A stretch of 64,000 bases of DNA, from contig DASVRI010000013.1 of the NCBI GenBank assembly GCA_036388675.1, positions 212,893 to 276,892 on the forward strand, written 5' to 3'. The position numbers and the translations under genes were made by a program. The DNA is from DASVUS01 sp036388675 (GTDB taxonomy: Bacteria > Armatimonadota > Abditibacteriia > Abditibacteriales > Abditibacteriaceae). A model generated the notes under the pieces. It was not told the origin of the DNA. It did not search any database and saw only the letters and a list, made by a program, of their open reading frames with translations. Below, piece by piece: positions 17,880-26,412 of this stretch (its first letter is position 1; each line of letters opens with the position of its first letter).

Positions 17880-18475
17880 GACTTCTCTCCACAGGCATCG
17901 GGGCGCAGGTCGGGGCGCGATAACGTGACATCATCCAGCACGTAGCTTTGCAGCGCAACACGCAGGCGGCGAAACGCATTGCTCAGGCGCGACTTCACGG
18001 TTCCCAGCGGCACATCGAGTACTCGGGCGCACTCTTCATAAGTCAAACCGTGCAGTTCGTGCAGAATGACAATGTCGCGATGCAGCGGCGATAACGCATC
18101 CAGCGCGCCATGCACCTGTCCCGCAAGTTCGTTGCGCAAGGCGCTGCGTGCCGGGTCGGCGCTGTTGTCGGGACGTTGTTCCATTTCGTCATTGTCGAGT
18201 TGCGCCGTGGCGCGCGTGCGGCCCTGGTGCTTTAAACAGTGATTCATCGCCACACGATAAACCCACGTCGCAAGCGACGATTCGCCACGAAAGCCGCCAA
18301 TGCAGCGATACATATCGACAAAGATTTCCTGCGTGAGGTCTTCAGCATCGGCGCTGTTGGCGGTGTAGCGGGCAGCGAGGCGATGCACGCGAGCGCCATA
18401 GGCATCCACAAACTTGGCGAATGCTTCACGCTCACCAACTGCGATGCGCTGTGCTAATTGCCGGTCACTGCTCAA
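17876..18475 (-). CDS. ECF RNA polymerase sigma factor
   Basis: A 199-residue ECF (group 4) sigma factor. Region 2 (about 10-80) contains HRLAARYTANSADAEDLTQEIFVDMYRCIGGFRGE and the core-binding and -10-reading helices; region 4 (about 130-185) contains LHELHGLTYEECARVLDVPLGTVKSRL, the -35-binding helix-turn-helix. The TTG start at 18475 is supported by a near-perfect AAAGGAGG six bases upstream. It is translationally coupled to its anti-sigma factor and sits inside the nucleoside transporter cluster. Confidence 0.93.
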   Translation of the reverse strand: MSSDRQLAQRIAVGEREAFAKFVDAYGARVHRLAARYTANSADAEDLTQEIFVDMYRCIGGFRGESSLATWVYRVAMNHCLKHQGRTRATAQLDNDEMEQRPDNSADPARSALRNELAGQVHGALDALSPLHRDIVILHELHGLTYEECARVLDVPLGTVKSRLSNAFRRLRVALQSYVLDDVTLSRPDLRPDACGEKS

Positions 18476-18573
18476 CGCCGCCTCCTTTGCACTTCAGAGA
18501 CTTAGTTACAGCCGGGCCTCAAAAGGTTCACACGTTGGAGAAAAACTTTTGCGTATCAAGTACCCGGAACGGC

Positions 18574-19680
18574 TCACAAGCGGCGCAGCTTGAGGCGTGG
18601 TATGGCGGCGACAACGAAAATCACCACACCGATGATGACAAAAACCGTGACGGCGGGAACATCGGCAGTGCGCTCCATCGACTTTCCGCCGGCGTCCAGC
18701 ATTCCGAAAAGTAGCGCAGCGGGAACCACGCCCAGCGGGTTGAGATTGGCCAGAAGCGCCACAGCGATGGCCGTATAGCCGTAGCCAAAGCCGCCCATCG
18801 AAAGTTGTTTTGTGGCACCGGCCACTTCCATCGCGCCGCCCAACCCTGAGAGCGCGCCACACAATGCAACGGCACGCAGCGTTTCGCTTTCCACCCGAAT
18901 GCCCGCCGCACGTGCTGCTAGGATATTGGCACCGGCGGCGCGCAACAGAAAGCCACGTTCGGTGCGAAATAGCAACCACCAGCAGGCGAAAGCGCACGCC
19001 AACGCAATAAAAATTCCGACGTGCAGATTGGTATCAGCCAGCAGCGCTGGCAACTGCGCTTGAAATGGCAGCACATCGCTTTGCGGCTGCGATTGCGCAC
19101 TTTCCAGCAGCCAACCGTGCGACGCGCCTTCGTTATCAGGCATCTGCAAAGAGAACGCGACCACCTGCAACGCGATGTAGTTGAGCATGATCGTGGTGAT
19201 GATTTCCGGCGCGCCACGTCGCGTTTTGAGTACTCCGGCGATAAGCGCCCACAGCGCTCCGGCACAGGCGCCGCCCAGCAGCGCAAAAGGAACCGGCCAC
19301 TGCGCCTTTGTGCCCAGGCCCGCTGCGGCAAGCGCGCCCATTAAGAATTGGCCTTCGGCACCGATGTTGAAAAAACCGGCGCGAAACGCAATCGCCACAC
19401 TGAGGCCCGTCATCAGCAACGGAATTGCTTTGGCCAACGACTCGGCCAATCGTTCGCGGCTGCCGACAGCGCCGCTTAGCAACGTTTGCCCGGCAGTCAG
19501 CGGGTTTTGTCCGGCCAGTGCCACGACAACTGAAAACAACAACACCGCCAGCGTAAAAGCGGCTATCGCATAGAGGAAAGGCGATAGAAAATCGGCGGCC
19601 CGGCGCGGCGCAATCGCCGTGAGATTGTTTGGTGTTTTGTCGTTCGGTTGTGCTTCTTCGTTGAGGCCGGCGTTGCTCAT
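18574..19680 (-). CDS. nupP: ABC transporter permease, nucleoside (BMP/Nup) type, first permease
   Basis: A 368-residue integral membrane protein with about ten hydrophobic segments and the signature FFNIGAEGQFLMGALAAAGLG of the first permease (YufP/NupP) of BMP-dependent importers. GAPEIITTIMLNYIALQV and the AAGIRVESETLRAVALCGALSG coupling loop also fit. The N-terminal 30 residues are polar and cytoplasmic. Its ATG overlaps the stop of the ATPase gene (ATGA), giving tight coupling. Confidence 0.9.
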   Translation of the reverse strand: MSNAGLNEEAQPNDKTPNNLTAIAPRRAADFLSPFLYAIAAFTLAVLLFSVVVALAGQNPLTAGQTLLSGAVGSRERLAESLAKAIPLLMTGLSVAIAFRAGFFNIGAEGQFLMGALAAAGLGTKAQWPVPFALLGGACAGALWALIAGVLKTRRGAPEIITTIMLNYIALQVVAFSLQMPDNEGASHGWLLESAQSQPQSDVLPFQAQLPALLADTNLHVGIFIALACAFACWWLLFRTERGFLLRAAGANILAARAAGIRVESETLRAVALCGALSGLGGAMEVAGATKQLSMGGFGYGYTAIAVALLANLNPLGVVPAALLFGMLDAGGKSMERTADVPAVTVFVIIGVVIFVVAAIPRLKLRRL

Positions 19681-21203
19681 CGCAAGCTCTCCTCAACCAC
19701 GCCACCCATCAACGCACCAATTGTTTCGCGACTGGTTGTCGCAGGCAGCAGTTTGTTGCCCGGCAGCAAACTGCCACTGTACAGTACTCCGATGCGGTCG
19801 CTGAGCTGAAGCACTTCGTCCAGGTCGGTAGAAATGAGCAACACGCCACAGCCATTTGCAGCAGCGCGACGCAACTGCTGATGCACGAATTGCGCGGCGC
19901 CCACATCAAGGCCGCGCGTCGGTTCGGCGGCGATGAGAACTGAGGGCAATGGCTCCAATGCACGCGCGATGACCAGCTTTTGTTGATTGCCGCCCGAAAG
20001 CTGCGCGGCCAGGGTGCGCTCGTATGTCACGGGAGAGCGCACATCATACTGCTGCATCAACTCACGCGTGCGAGCGCGGGCTGTGTTCCAGTCGAAGTTA
20101 AGCAGGCGCTTGCATCGTGCTCGCAGATCGGGCTGCAGCGCCATGTTTTCGGCCAGGTCAAAGTTGAGAATCAGTCCGGTTTCCTGGCGGTCAGGCGGAA
20201 TAACAGCCAGATGCGCCACGGCGGACGACTCGTCCATCACGCGAAAAGTGCCGGATTGTGGCGCACGCAAACCGCCGAGCAGTTCCGCCAGTTCGCGCTG
20301 GCCGTTGCCGTCAACGCCTGCCAGCCCAACGATTTCACCGCCGCGCACATGGAGCGAAAAATCTTGCAAAACACCGCTGGACAGGCGTTCGATGTGAAGG
20401 CGCACCAGCGCTGTTTCGCTCATCAAATGCGACGCACGAGTACTCGTTGGAGACAACTGGCGGCCCACCATCAGCGAAGCAAGCTCATCGGTGTTCGTAT
20501 CCGCGATGCGCCGTTCTCCCACGACTTTGCCGTGTCGCAACACAACCACGCGGTCGCACAACTCCATTACTTCGTTGAGTTTGTGCGACACAAAAACAAC
20601 ACCGCAGCCCTGCGTGCGCAAACGTCGCACGACATCGAACAACTCCGTCGCTTCGCCCGGTGTGAGGTTGGCCGTCGGCTCATCGAGTAGCAACAATCGC
20701 GCGCTTCGAGTACTCGCTTCGTGGGGTGGATTGCCGGACGAAGCGGCGAACAGCGCTTTGAGAATCTCGACGCGCTGCCGCTGGCCGACGCTGAGGTTTT
20801 CCACGCGCGCATTGGCGTCCACTTGCCAGCCAAGTTGTGTGGCCCAGCTTTCAACGCGTTTTTTCCACTGCGATGGATTGAAGATGGCTCCACTTTGCGG
20901 GGCTTGGAGCGCCATGTTCTCCGCAACGGAAAAGCTGGGCACCAGCATGAAATGCTGATGCACCACACCAATGCCGCACTGCGTGGCATCGCGTGGCGAG
21001 GCGAACTGCACCGCTTCGTTGTTCCACAAAAGCTGACCGCTGGTTGCCTGTAAGTTGCCGCCCACAATGTTGAGCAGCGTGCTTTTGCCAGCGCCGTTCT
21101 CACCCAGCAGCCCGACGATTTCACCGCCGCCAACAGAGAAGTTGACCCCACTCAACGCGGCGAACGAACCGAAACTCTTGCTGAGGTCGCGTAGTTGGAG
21201 CAT
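19677..21203 (-). CDS. nupO: ABC transporter ATP-binding protein with two nucleotide-binding domains, nucleoside (NupO) type
   Basis: A 508-residue tandem ATPase, as in RbsA/NupO. Domain 1 has Walker A GENGAGKST (about residue 35), signature LSVGQRQRVEILKALF and Walker B LLLLDEPTANL. Domain 2 has a degenerate Walker A (GVDGNGQRE, lacking GKS/T, as is usual), signature LSGGNQQKLVIARAL and Walker B VLIAAEPTRGLD, where Ala replaces the usual Asp. The domain pairing and gene order (lipoprotein, ATPase, permease) match nucleoside importers. There is no clear ribosome site at the ATG at 21203. Confidence 0.9.
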   Translation of the reverse strand: MLQLRDLSKSFGSFAALSGVNFSVGGGEIVGLLGENGAGKSTLLNIVGGNLQATSGQLLWNNEAVQFASPRDATQCGIGVVHQHFMLVPSFSVAENMALQAPQSGAIFNPSQWKKRVESWATQLGWQVDANARVENLSVGQRQRVEILKALFAASSGNPPHEASTRSARLLLLDEPTANLTPGEATELFDVVRRLRTQGCGVVFVSHKLNEVMELCDRVVVLRHGKVVGERRIADTNTDELASLMVGRQLSPTSTRASHLMSETALVRLHIERLSSGVLQDFSLHVRGGEIVGLAGVDGNGQRELAELLGGLRAPQSGTFRVMDESSAVAHLAVIPPDRQETGLILNFDLAENMALQPDLRARCKRLLNFDWNTARARTRELMQQYDVRSPVTYERTLAAQLSGGNQQKLVIARALEPLPSVLIAAEPTRGLDVGAAQFVHQQLRRAAANGCGVLLISTDLDEVLQLSDRIGVLYSGSLLPGNKLLPATTSRETIGALMGGVVEESLR

Positions 21204-21210
21204 TTTTTAC

Positions 21211-21369
21211 CGCAGAGGACGCAAAGAAACTTGGAGAGGATAAGCGTGTTACTTCGACAGGAGCGTGTCATTTCAAGCACCGCGAGAAATCTTTACGTGA
21301 TACAACTAAGATTTCTCGCGGCGCTCGAAATAACGCTGGGTCACACTTCATTACTTCGCGTCCTCTGCG
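21211..21369 (-). repeat. nested intergenic inverted repeats between BMP lipoprotein and ATPase genes
   Basis: The 182-base gap holds two nested palindromes. The outer arms are a perfect 12-bp pair at 21211-21222 and 21358-21369 (CGCAGAGGACGC); the wider arms resemble the repeat at 46686-46810. The inner pair is 22 bp, 20 of 22 matching, at 21272-21293 and 21308-21329, around ATTTCTCGCGG. The inner hairpin could act as an mRNA stabilising or attenuating structure between the lipoprotein and the ATPase genes, which often differ in expression. Confidence 0.75.
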
Positions 21370-21385
21370 CCCTTTGCAGTTCAAC

Positions 21386-22450
21386 TTAAAGGTTGCGCTT
21401 AATCTTAAGTTCGCCGCTCTTGATTTTGGCTTCGGTCGCGGTGATTTTTTGCATTAGAGGCGCCGGGACTTTCGACTTGAGAGCATTGTTCCATTCCACG
21501 GCGATGTTGCCGTTGGGAATATTCAGCTCGCGGAACTCGGCCTTGAATTTATTGTTCTCAATGTCCTTCACCAGTTCGACAAAGGCGTGTGGCATTTCAA
21601 TGACGGCACTGGCCAGGCAAACAGTTGGCGCCACTTCGTTCTGGTTGCGGTTGGAGCCGAACACGATGACGTTCTTTGCTTCTTGCGCGGCGTTGAACAT
21701 GCCTTTGCCGGCCTGGTCGGCGTTGTGGAACAACACATCGGCGCCCTGTGCGATCATCGCTTTGGCCGATTCCTTCGCTTTGTTTTGATCTTCAAAGTTG
21801 CCCACGTAATTAGTGAGTACTCGCACTTTCGGATTGACCGATTTGGCACCGGCTTCAAAAGCCTTGAAAGTCGATGCAATAACCGGCAGCTTCATGCCGC
21901 CAATGGCACCGATGACGTTGCTTTTCGTTATGCCGCCCGCCGCCATGCCCAGCAGGTAGGTGGCTTCTTCCAGCTTGGGCACAATGGTCGCGACGTTGGG
22001 GGCTTGCGTCACATCGCCGGCAACGACGACAAACTTCGTATCGCGATACTTAGGCGCAATGGCCTTAACGCGGTTTCCATATTCGAAACCGTGACAGATG
22101 ACGAGATTGAACTTCTGATCGGCGAAGTCGCGCAACGCCGGCTGCTGATCGGCAGCGGTTTGCGTCCATTGGTGTTTTGTCTGTGCGCCGCTTTCTTTTT
22201 GCACTTCTTTCAAGCCATCATACGCGAGCTGATTCCAACCCTGGTCGTTGATGTCGCCCGGCGTGAGCAATGCCACCTTGAAATCGGGTTGAGTGCTCGC
22301 AGTGCCGTTGCCTGATGCAGTGTTGGCTGCTGATGCAGTGTTGGCTGCCGTTGAAGTTGTGGCGTTGTTACCCCCACAACCAGCAAGATGAAAAGTTCCC
22401 AGCAACAGCGCCGACAACGACAATCCACGTGTAAGAGTGCGCAATTTCAT
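21386..22450 (-). CDS. nupN: BMP family substrate-binding lipoprotein
   Basis: A 354-residue lipoprotein of the Bmp (Med/NupN) family that binds nucleosides for the importer encoded downstream. The signal peptide ends in the lipobox LAGC at about residue 25 (SALLLGTFHLAGCGG), followed by a low-complexity Ala/Asn/Thr linker made of short repeats. The mature domain has LLTPGDINDQGWNQLAYDGL, CHGFEYGN, the long VVAGDVTQAPNVATIV strand and LLGMAAGGITKSNVIGAIGGM, all family hallmarks. AGGAGA lies just before the ATG. A GAGTACTC sits at 22474 upstream of it. Confidence 0.93.
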   Translation of the reverse strand: MKLRTLTRGLSLSALLLGTFHLAGCGGNNATTSTAANTASAANTASGNGTASTQPDFKVALLTPGDINDQGWNQLAYDGLKEVQKESGAQTKHQWTQTAADQQPALRDFADQKFNLVICHGFEYGNRVKAIAPKYRDTKFVVVAGDVTQAPNVATIVPKLEEATYLLGMAAGGITKSNVIGAIGGMKLPVIASTFKAFEAGAKSVNPKVRVLTNYVGNFEDQNKAKESAKAMIAQGADVLFHNADQAGKGMFNAAQEAKNVIVFGSNRNQNEVAPTVCLASAVIEMPHAFVELVKDIENNKFKAEFRELNIPNGNIAVEWNNALKSKVPAPLMQKITATEAKIKSGELKIKRNL

Positions 22451-22497
22451 TCTGTCTCCTGGGGTTAAACCCTGAGTACTCGGTTGATGGCAGTTAT

Positions 22498-23733
22498 TTA
22501 TGTCAATGTGCCGGCGGTTTCTTCTTCGGCGGGTTCGGTGTGTGCCATGGCTTCGCGTGTTTCTTCGTTGGGCTGCTTACGGCGGCGGAACAGGTGCCAG
22601 CCGAACTCGCCGCGTCCGAGCAAACCTTGAGGGCGCAACAGCATCAGCACGATGAGAATTAACGCGTAGATGACATAACGCAAGGCGGAGACATTGGCCT
22701 CCATCCACTGTTGGCCGTAGAAAAACAAACAACACAAACCGATGGCCGAAACAGCGGGCCAGCGCAGCCACATAATCCAGCCGTGCACGCCGCCGAGTTC
22801 ACCGCGCCGCATCATGAGGCGGTAGCGGGGAAGTGAAAGCGCTGCCGCCAAAAGAATCAAGGCTATGCCGGTGCCAAACGCCCAACTGACGTCACGCAAA
22901 CGCTCTTCGAGTACTCGCAAGACAACAGCGGCCAATGCCGAACCTGTGATCGAACCCAGGCCGCCTAAAACCACCATGACGACCACGGCCACGCTCTGCA
23001 TAAACGAGAACTGGTCGGGATGCGCCAGTTGCAGATAATGGGCTTGCAGCGCGCCCGCAATACCGGCCCACATTGACGAAATTACAAAGGCCAGCACTTT
23101 GATGCGCGTTGTGTTCACACCGGCGGCTTCGGCGGCAACTTCGTCATCGCGCACAGCACGCATCGAGCGGCCCAGGTTCGATTCGGCCAGGTTGCGCACA
23201 CACAGAATGCACAAAATGACCGCGCCATACACCCACGCCAGAGTCGTAAAACGAGGCAGATTGGTGAAGCCGCTGGCATCGCCCACTTCGCGAATGGTGC
23301 GAATAATAGTGATGATGATTTGCCCGAAGCCCAGCGTCACAATCGCCAGGTAATCGCCACGCAGGCGCAGGCTGGGCAGGCCCACCAACAGCCCGGCGAT
23401 TCCGGCGGCCACGGCTCCGATGAGCAGCGCCAACACGAAAATGATGGGATCAATGAGCGCCAGTCGCGGCCCGGCATAAAAGCTAAAGGCTGCCGAAGTG
23501 TAAGCGCCAATCGCCATGAAGCCGGCGTGTCCCAGCGAAAACTGTCCGGTGATGCCGTTGATGAGATTGAGACTCACCGCCAGAATGATATTGACTCCGG
23601 CCAGCACAATGATTTGTTTGTTATAGGGATCGACGCTGCTTTCGACGACGCTTTGCGCGCCCAGCAGCGCCGCCACTACCAGCATCCCCATCACGATGCG
23701 AACAGGCCAGAGGCGCAGCGACGAAGTCGTCAT
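22498..23733 (-). CDS. livM: branched-chain amino acid ABC transporter permease LivM
   Basis: A 411-residue permease of the LivM family, with about ten hydrophobic segments and the characteristic LINGITGQFSLGHAGFMAIGAYTSA and LRLRGDYLAIVTLGFGQI segments. The C-terminal 60 residues are a polar tail (RPQGLLGR then EETREAMAHTEPAEEETAG). It follows the livH gene with 24 bases between them, where a GAGTACTC lies. Confidence 0.92.
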   Translation of the reverse strand: MTTSSLRLWPVRIVMGMLVVAALLGAQSVVESSVDPYNKQIIVLAGVNIILAVSLNLINGITGQFSLGHAGFMAIGAYTSAAFSFYAGPRLALIDPIIFVLALLIGAVAAGIAGLLVGLPSLRLRGDYLAIVTLGFGQIIITIIRTIREVGDASGFTNLPRFTTLAWVYGAVILCILCVRNLAESNLGRSMRAVRDDEVAAEAAGVNTTRIKVLAFVISSMWAGIAGALQAHYLQLAHPDQFSFMQSVAVVVMVVLGGLGSITGSALAAVVLRVLEERLRDVSWAFGTGIALILLAAALSLPRYRLMMRRGELGGVHGWIMWLRWPAVSAIGLCCLFFYGQQWMEANVSALRYVIYALILIVLMLLRPQGLLGRGEFGWHLFRRRKQPNEETREAMAHTEPAEEETAGTLT

Positions 23734-23757
23734 TGAAAGAAAAACGAGTACTCGAAA

Positions 23758-24675
23758 CTAAACTTTTTCTGCGGTGACGCGGCCCAGCAATCCAGCGGGA
23801 CGCAACAACAGCACGCCGATGAGAACGGCAAAAGCAATGGCATCGCGATACTGCGAATACTGCGTCGCCGACACCAGAGTTTCGGCAAAGCCCAGCAGCA
23901 AACCGCCCAACACAGCACCGGGAATACTGCCGATGCCGCCCAGCACAGCAGCCACAAACGCTTTAAGGCCGGCCATCACACCCATCAAGGGGTCAATGGA
24001 TGGCTGATAAACCGAATTCAAAATCCCCGCCGCCGCGGCCAGGGCTGAACCCAGCGCAAAGGTAAACGCGATCACAACATCGGTGTTGATGCCCATCAGC
24101 GACGCCGCCGCGCGGTCGAGTGAGACAGCACGCATGGCGCGGCCCATCGGTGTTTTGAAGACGATAAATTGGAGCAACAGCATCAGCGCCAACGCGACGG
24201 TTACAACCGCAACCTGTACCAGCGTTAAGGTAAAGGTTGGCGTGTCGATTAGCGTCGTGCCGGGAATCAAAGCCGGGAACGATTGAGGGTCGGGCGTGAA
24301 CACGGCCTGGCCGCCATATTCCAGCAGCATCGAAATGCCGATGGCTGTAATAAGCGCGGTCAGGCGCGGTGCCTGGCGCAACGGGCGGTAGGCCAGTCGC
24401 TCCATCAGCATTCCGGCGACAGCGCAAGCCAGCATCGAAAACAGAAAAATAAGCGCCGTGTAAACGAGATTCGCACTGCCGCCCTCATTGATGCGCCTGG
24501 TGACGCCGAGCCAGTTCGCCGCGAAAAATCCGCCGAAGGCACCCAGCATGTAGATGTCGCCATGCGCGAAGTTAATCAGGCGCAGTACGCCATACACCAT
24601 GGTGTAGCCGAGTGCAATAAGGGCATAAATCGAGCCTTGTGCCAGGCCATTGACAATCTGCTGAAGAATTTCCAT
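23758..24675 (-). CDS. livH: branched-chain amino acid ABC transporter permease LivH
   Basis: A 305-residue permease of the LivH family. It has GLAQGSIYALIALGYTMVYGVLRLINFAHGDIYMLGAF at the N-terminus and GVMAGLKAFVAAVLGGIGSIPGAVLGG near the C-terminus, both conserved. Seven to eight hydrophobic segments are seen. It lies 19 bases downstream of the binding-protein gene. The ATPases (livG, livF) are not in the window. Confidence 0.94.
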   Translation of the reverse strand: MEILQQIVNGLAQGSIYALIALGYTMVYGVLRLINFAHGDIYMLGAFGGFFAANWLGVTRRINEGGSANLVYTALIFLFSMLACAVAGMLMERLAYRPLRQAPRLTALITAIGISMLLEYGGQAVFTPDPQSFPALIPGTTLIDTPTFTLTLVQVAVVTVALALMLLLQFIVFKTPMGRAMRAVSLDRAAASLMGINTDVVIAFTFALGSALAAAAGILNSVYQPSIDPLMGVMAGLKAFVAAVLGGIGSIPGAVLGGLLLGFAETLVSATQYSQYRDAIAFAVLIGVLLLRPAGLLGRVTAEKV

Positions 24676-24694
24676 GCCGTGACGAGGCCTTTCG

Positions 24695-25960
24695 TTACGG
24701 ATTTACAGTTGAGACGTAAACGGCTTCGTTGCCCTTAACCTGTAAAACAACGGCGGGTTTGACGGCGTTACGTTCCTGGTCGATGGAAATGTTACCCGTC
24801 ACGCCGGGGAAGCTCTTGGTGGTGGCGATGGCATCGCGGATTTTTTCGCGATCGGTGTTGCCGGCGCGCTTGATCGCATCAATCATGATGCGTCCCGCGT
24901 CGTAAGCAACAGCGGCCAACGCATCCGGCGTCTGATTGTTGTAGCGCTTTTTATAAGATGCGATGAAAGCCACAACGCGCGGATCTTTACTTTGCGGCGA
25001 ATAGTGATTCGAGAAGTAGAAACCCTGAACCGCCTGCTTGCCGATCTCGAACAGCTTGGGCGAATCCCAACCGTCGCCGCCCATCATGACTTGTTTAATG
25101 CCCAGTGAACGCGCCTGCACCGCGATGTTGCCGACTTCGGTGTAATAGCCCGGCACATAGATAACATCGGGATTGGTGCCCTTGATGCGCGTCAACTGCG
25201 CGCGGAAGTCTTTGTCGCCTTCGGAGTAGGAAGCTTCGGCTACAATCTCGCCGCCGCTACGCTTCCACTCTTCAATGAAGAATTCGGTCAAGCCCTTCGA
25301 ATAATCGTTCGCCACGTCAGTCAGAACAGCGGCTTTGGTGGCCTTCAAATTCTGACGCGCGAAGCGAGCCATCACCGTGCCCTGAAACGGGTCGATGAAG
25401 CAGGTGCGAAAAATGTAATCGCCGACCTGTGTTACTTTCGGGTTGGTTGAAGTCGGCGAAATCATCGGCACACCGGCCTTCTGGCAGATTGGTGCCGCCG
25501 CTAATGAACGTGAAGACGCGACTTCACCCAGCACAGCCAGCACTTTGTTTTGATTAATGAGCTTGAGAACCGCTGTGGCGGCCTGCTCGGTTTTCCCGGC
25601 ATCGTCCACCGTAACAACGCGAATCTTTTTACCGAGTACTCCATCTTTGGTGTTGGCTTCATCCACAGCCATCATGATGCCGTTGTGTGTGCTTTGCCCG
25701 AAAGTGGCGGTTGAGCCGGTGAGCGAACCGTATTCGCCCAGCACGATTTCATCGCCCTGATAAGGAGCGGCCTTATCGACATTAGCAGCGGCAGCGGTGT
25801 CGGTTCCGCCGGTGCCCGTTGTGCCGGCTCCCGTTGTGCCTCCAGCCGTACCGGAGGTGGTGCCCGAAGGCTGCTTGCAACCGGAAAGAGCGACGGCCAG
25901 CAGTGGTAATGCAATTCCTAAGCGCCAGAACAGACCTTTTGCACGTTGGGGATGGGGCAT
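24695..25960 (-). CDS. livK: branched-chain amino acid type ABC substrate-binding lipoprotein
   Basis: A 421-residue periplasmic-binding lipoprotein of the LivJ/LivK (type I, leucine-binding) fold. Lipobox LSGC follows a hydrophobic stretch (LGIALPLLAVALSGCKQ); a Gly/Thr-rich linker follows. The mature domain has VLGEYGSLTGSTATFG, VLAVLGEVASSRSLAAAPIC and VPMISPTSTNPKVT, typical of the ligand cleft. GAGGAGA precedes the ATG. It is the first gene of a livKHM unit lacking ATPase genes, so the ATP-binding subunits must come from elsewhere. The ligand may be an amino acid or another small amide. Confidence 0.92.
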   Translation of the reverse strand: MPHPQRAKGLFWRLGIALPLLAVALSGCKQPSGTTSGTAGGTTGAGTTGTGGTDTAAAANVDKAAPYQGDEIVLGEYGSLTGSTATFGQSTHNGIMMAVDEANTKDGVLGKKIRVVTVDDAGKTEQAATAVLKLINQNKVLAVLGEVASSRSLAAAPICQKAGVPMISPTSTNPKVTQVGDYIFRTCFIDPFQGTVMARFARQNLKATKAAVLTDVANDYSKGLTEFFIEEWKRSGGEIVAEASYSEGDKDFRAQLTRIKGTNPDVIYVPGYYTEVGNIAVQARSLGIKQVMMGGDGWDSPKLFEIGKQAVQGFYFSNHYSPQSKDPRVVAFIASYKKRYNNQTPDALAAVAYDAGRIMIDAIKRAGNTDREKIRDAIATTKSFPGVTGNISIDQERNAVKPAVVLQVKGNEAVYVSTVNP

Positions 25961-26397
25961 CGAAATGGTGTCTCCTCGGAGGAAAAACGCCTGAATACGC
26001 GATTCACGCTATTCGCGCATTTTATCACAAGCTTACGGAGCCGCCAAACGAGAAACTCCTTTCACAGCGTTCTCAAGTTTGAGTGAAGTATTGATGGCAC
26101 GTAAAAACGATGCTCTGAATATAAATCAGGACTTACGCAGCGGGCTTGCAAATGCAGGGCAATGTAGGGGCGTAGCGTGCTACGCCCCTACGACGAGCGA
26201 CTTCCGCGCAAGTCCTGTAAATGATAACGCGAGTTCCATTGATGTTGTGACGTTTGTCGTAGCGCACGCGTCGTAGCGCACGCCATGTACGCGTTCGCAT
26301 GAAAAAGCCCGCTGCGGTTTCGCGACGGGCAAAGCACAACAATGCAATTTCAACTAACAAGCGACTAACTAGAGCACGCTGCTGGCGCACGCTGTTG
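25961..26397. other. intergenic region with palindromic repeat and short direct repeats
   Basis: About 440 bases without a convincing gene. It contains the nested palindrome at 26127-26217 (listed separately), two copies of CGTAGCGCACGC at about 26254-26283, and three imperfect GCACGCTG units near the end (26367-26412). It must also hold the livKHM promoter. Between the repeats I see no ORF with a ribosome site. Confidence 0.6.
26127..26217. repeat. nested palindromic repeat, GTAGGGGCG family
   Basis: Inner arms are a perfect 13-bp pair: 26164-26176 (GTAGGGGCGTAGC) and 26179-26191. Outer arms CAGGACTTACGC at 26127-26138 and its near-complement (11 of 12) at 26206-26217 enclose it. The inner core GTAGGGGCG is shared with the repeat at 49814-49881, so these two are probably members of one family of small non-coding repeats. 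Confidence 0.8.
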
Positions 26398-26412
26398 CTA
26401 CCGCACGCTGTT
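26367..26412. repeat. three short direct repeats at the end of the RseB-like gene
   Basis: Three copies of GCACGCTG followed by CTG, TTG or TTA occur with a period of about 13-16 bases, ending just inside the stop codon of the RseB-like gene. They are too short to be a known element; replication slippage is a possible cause. Confidence 0.5.
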
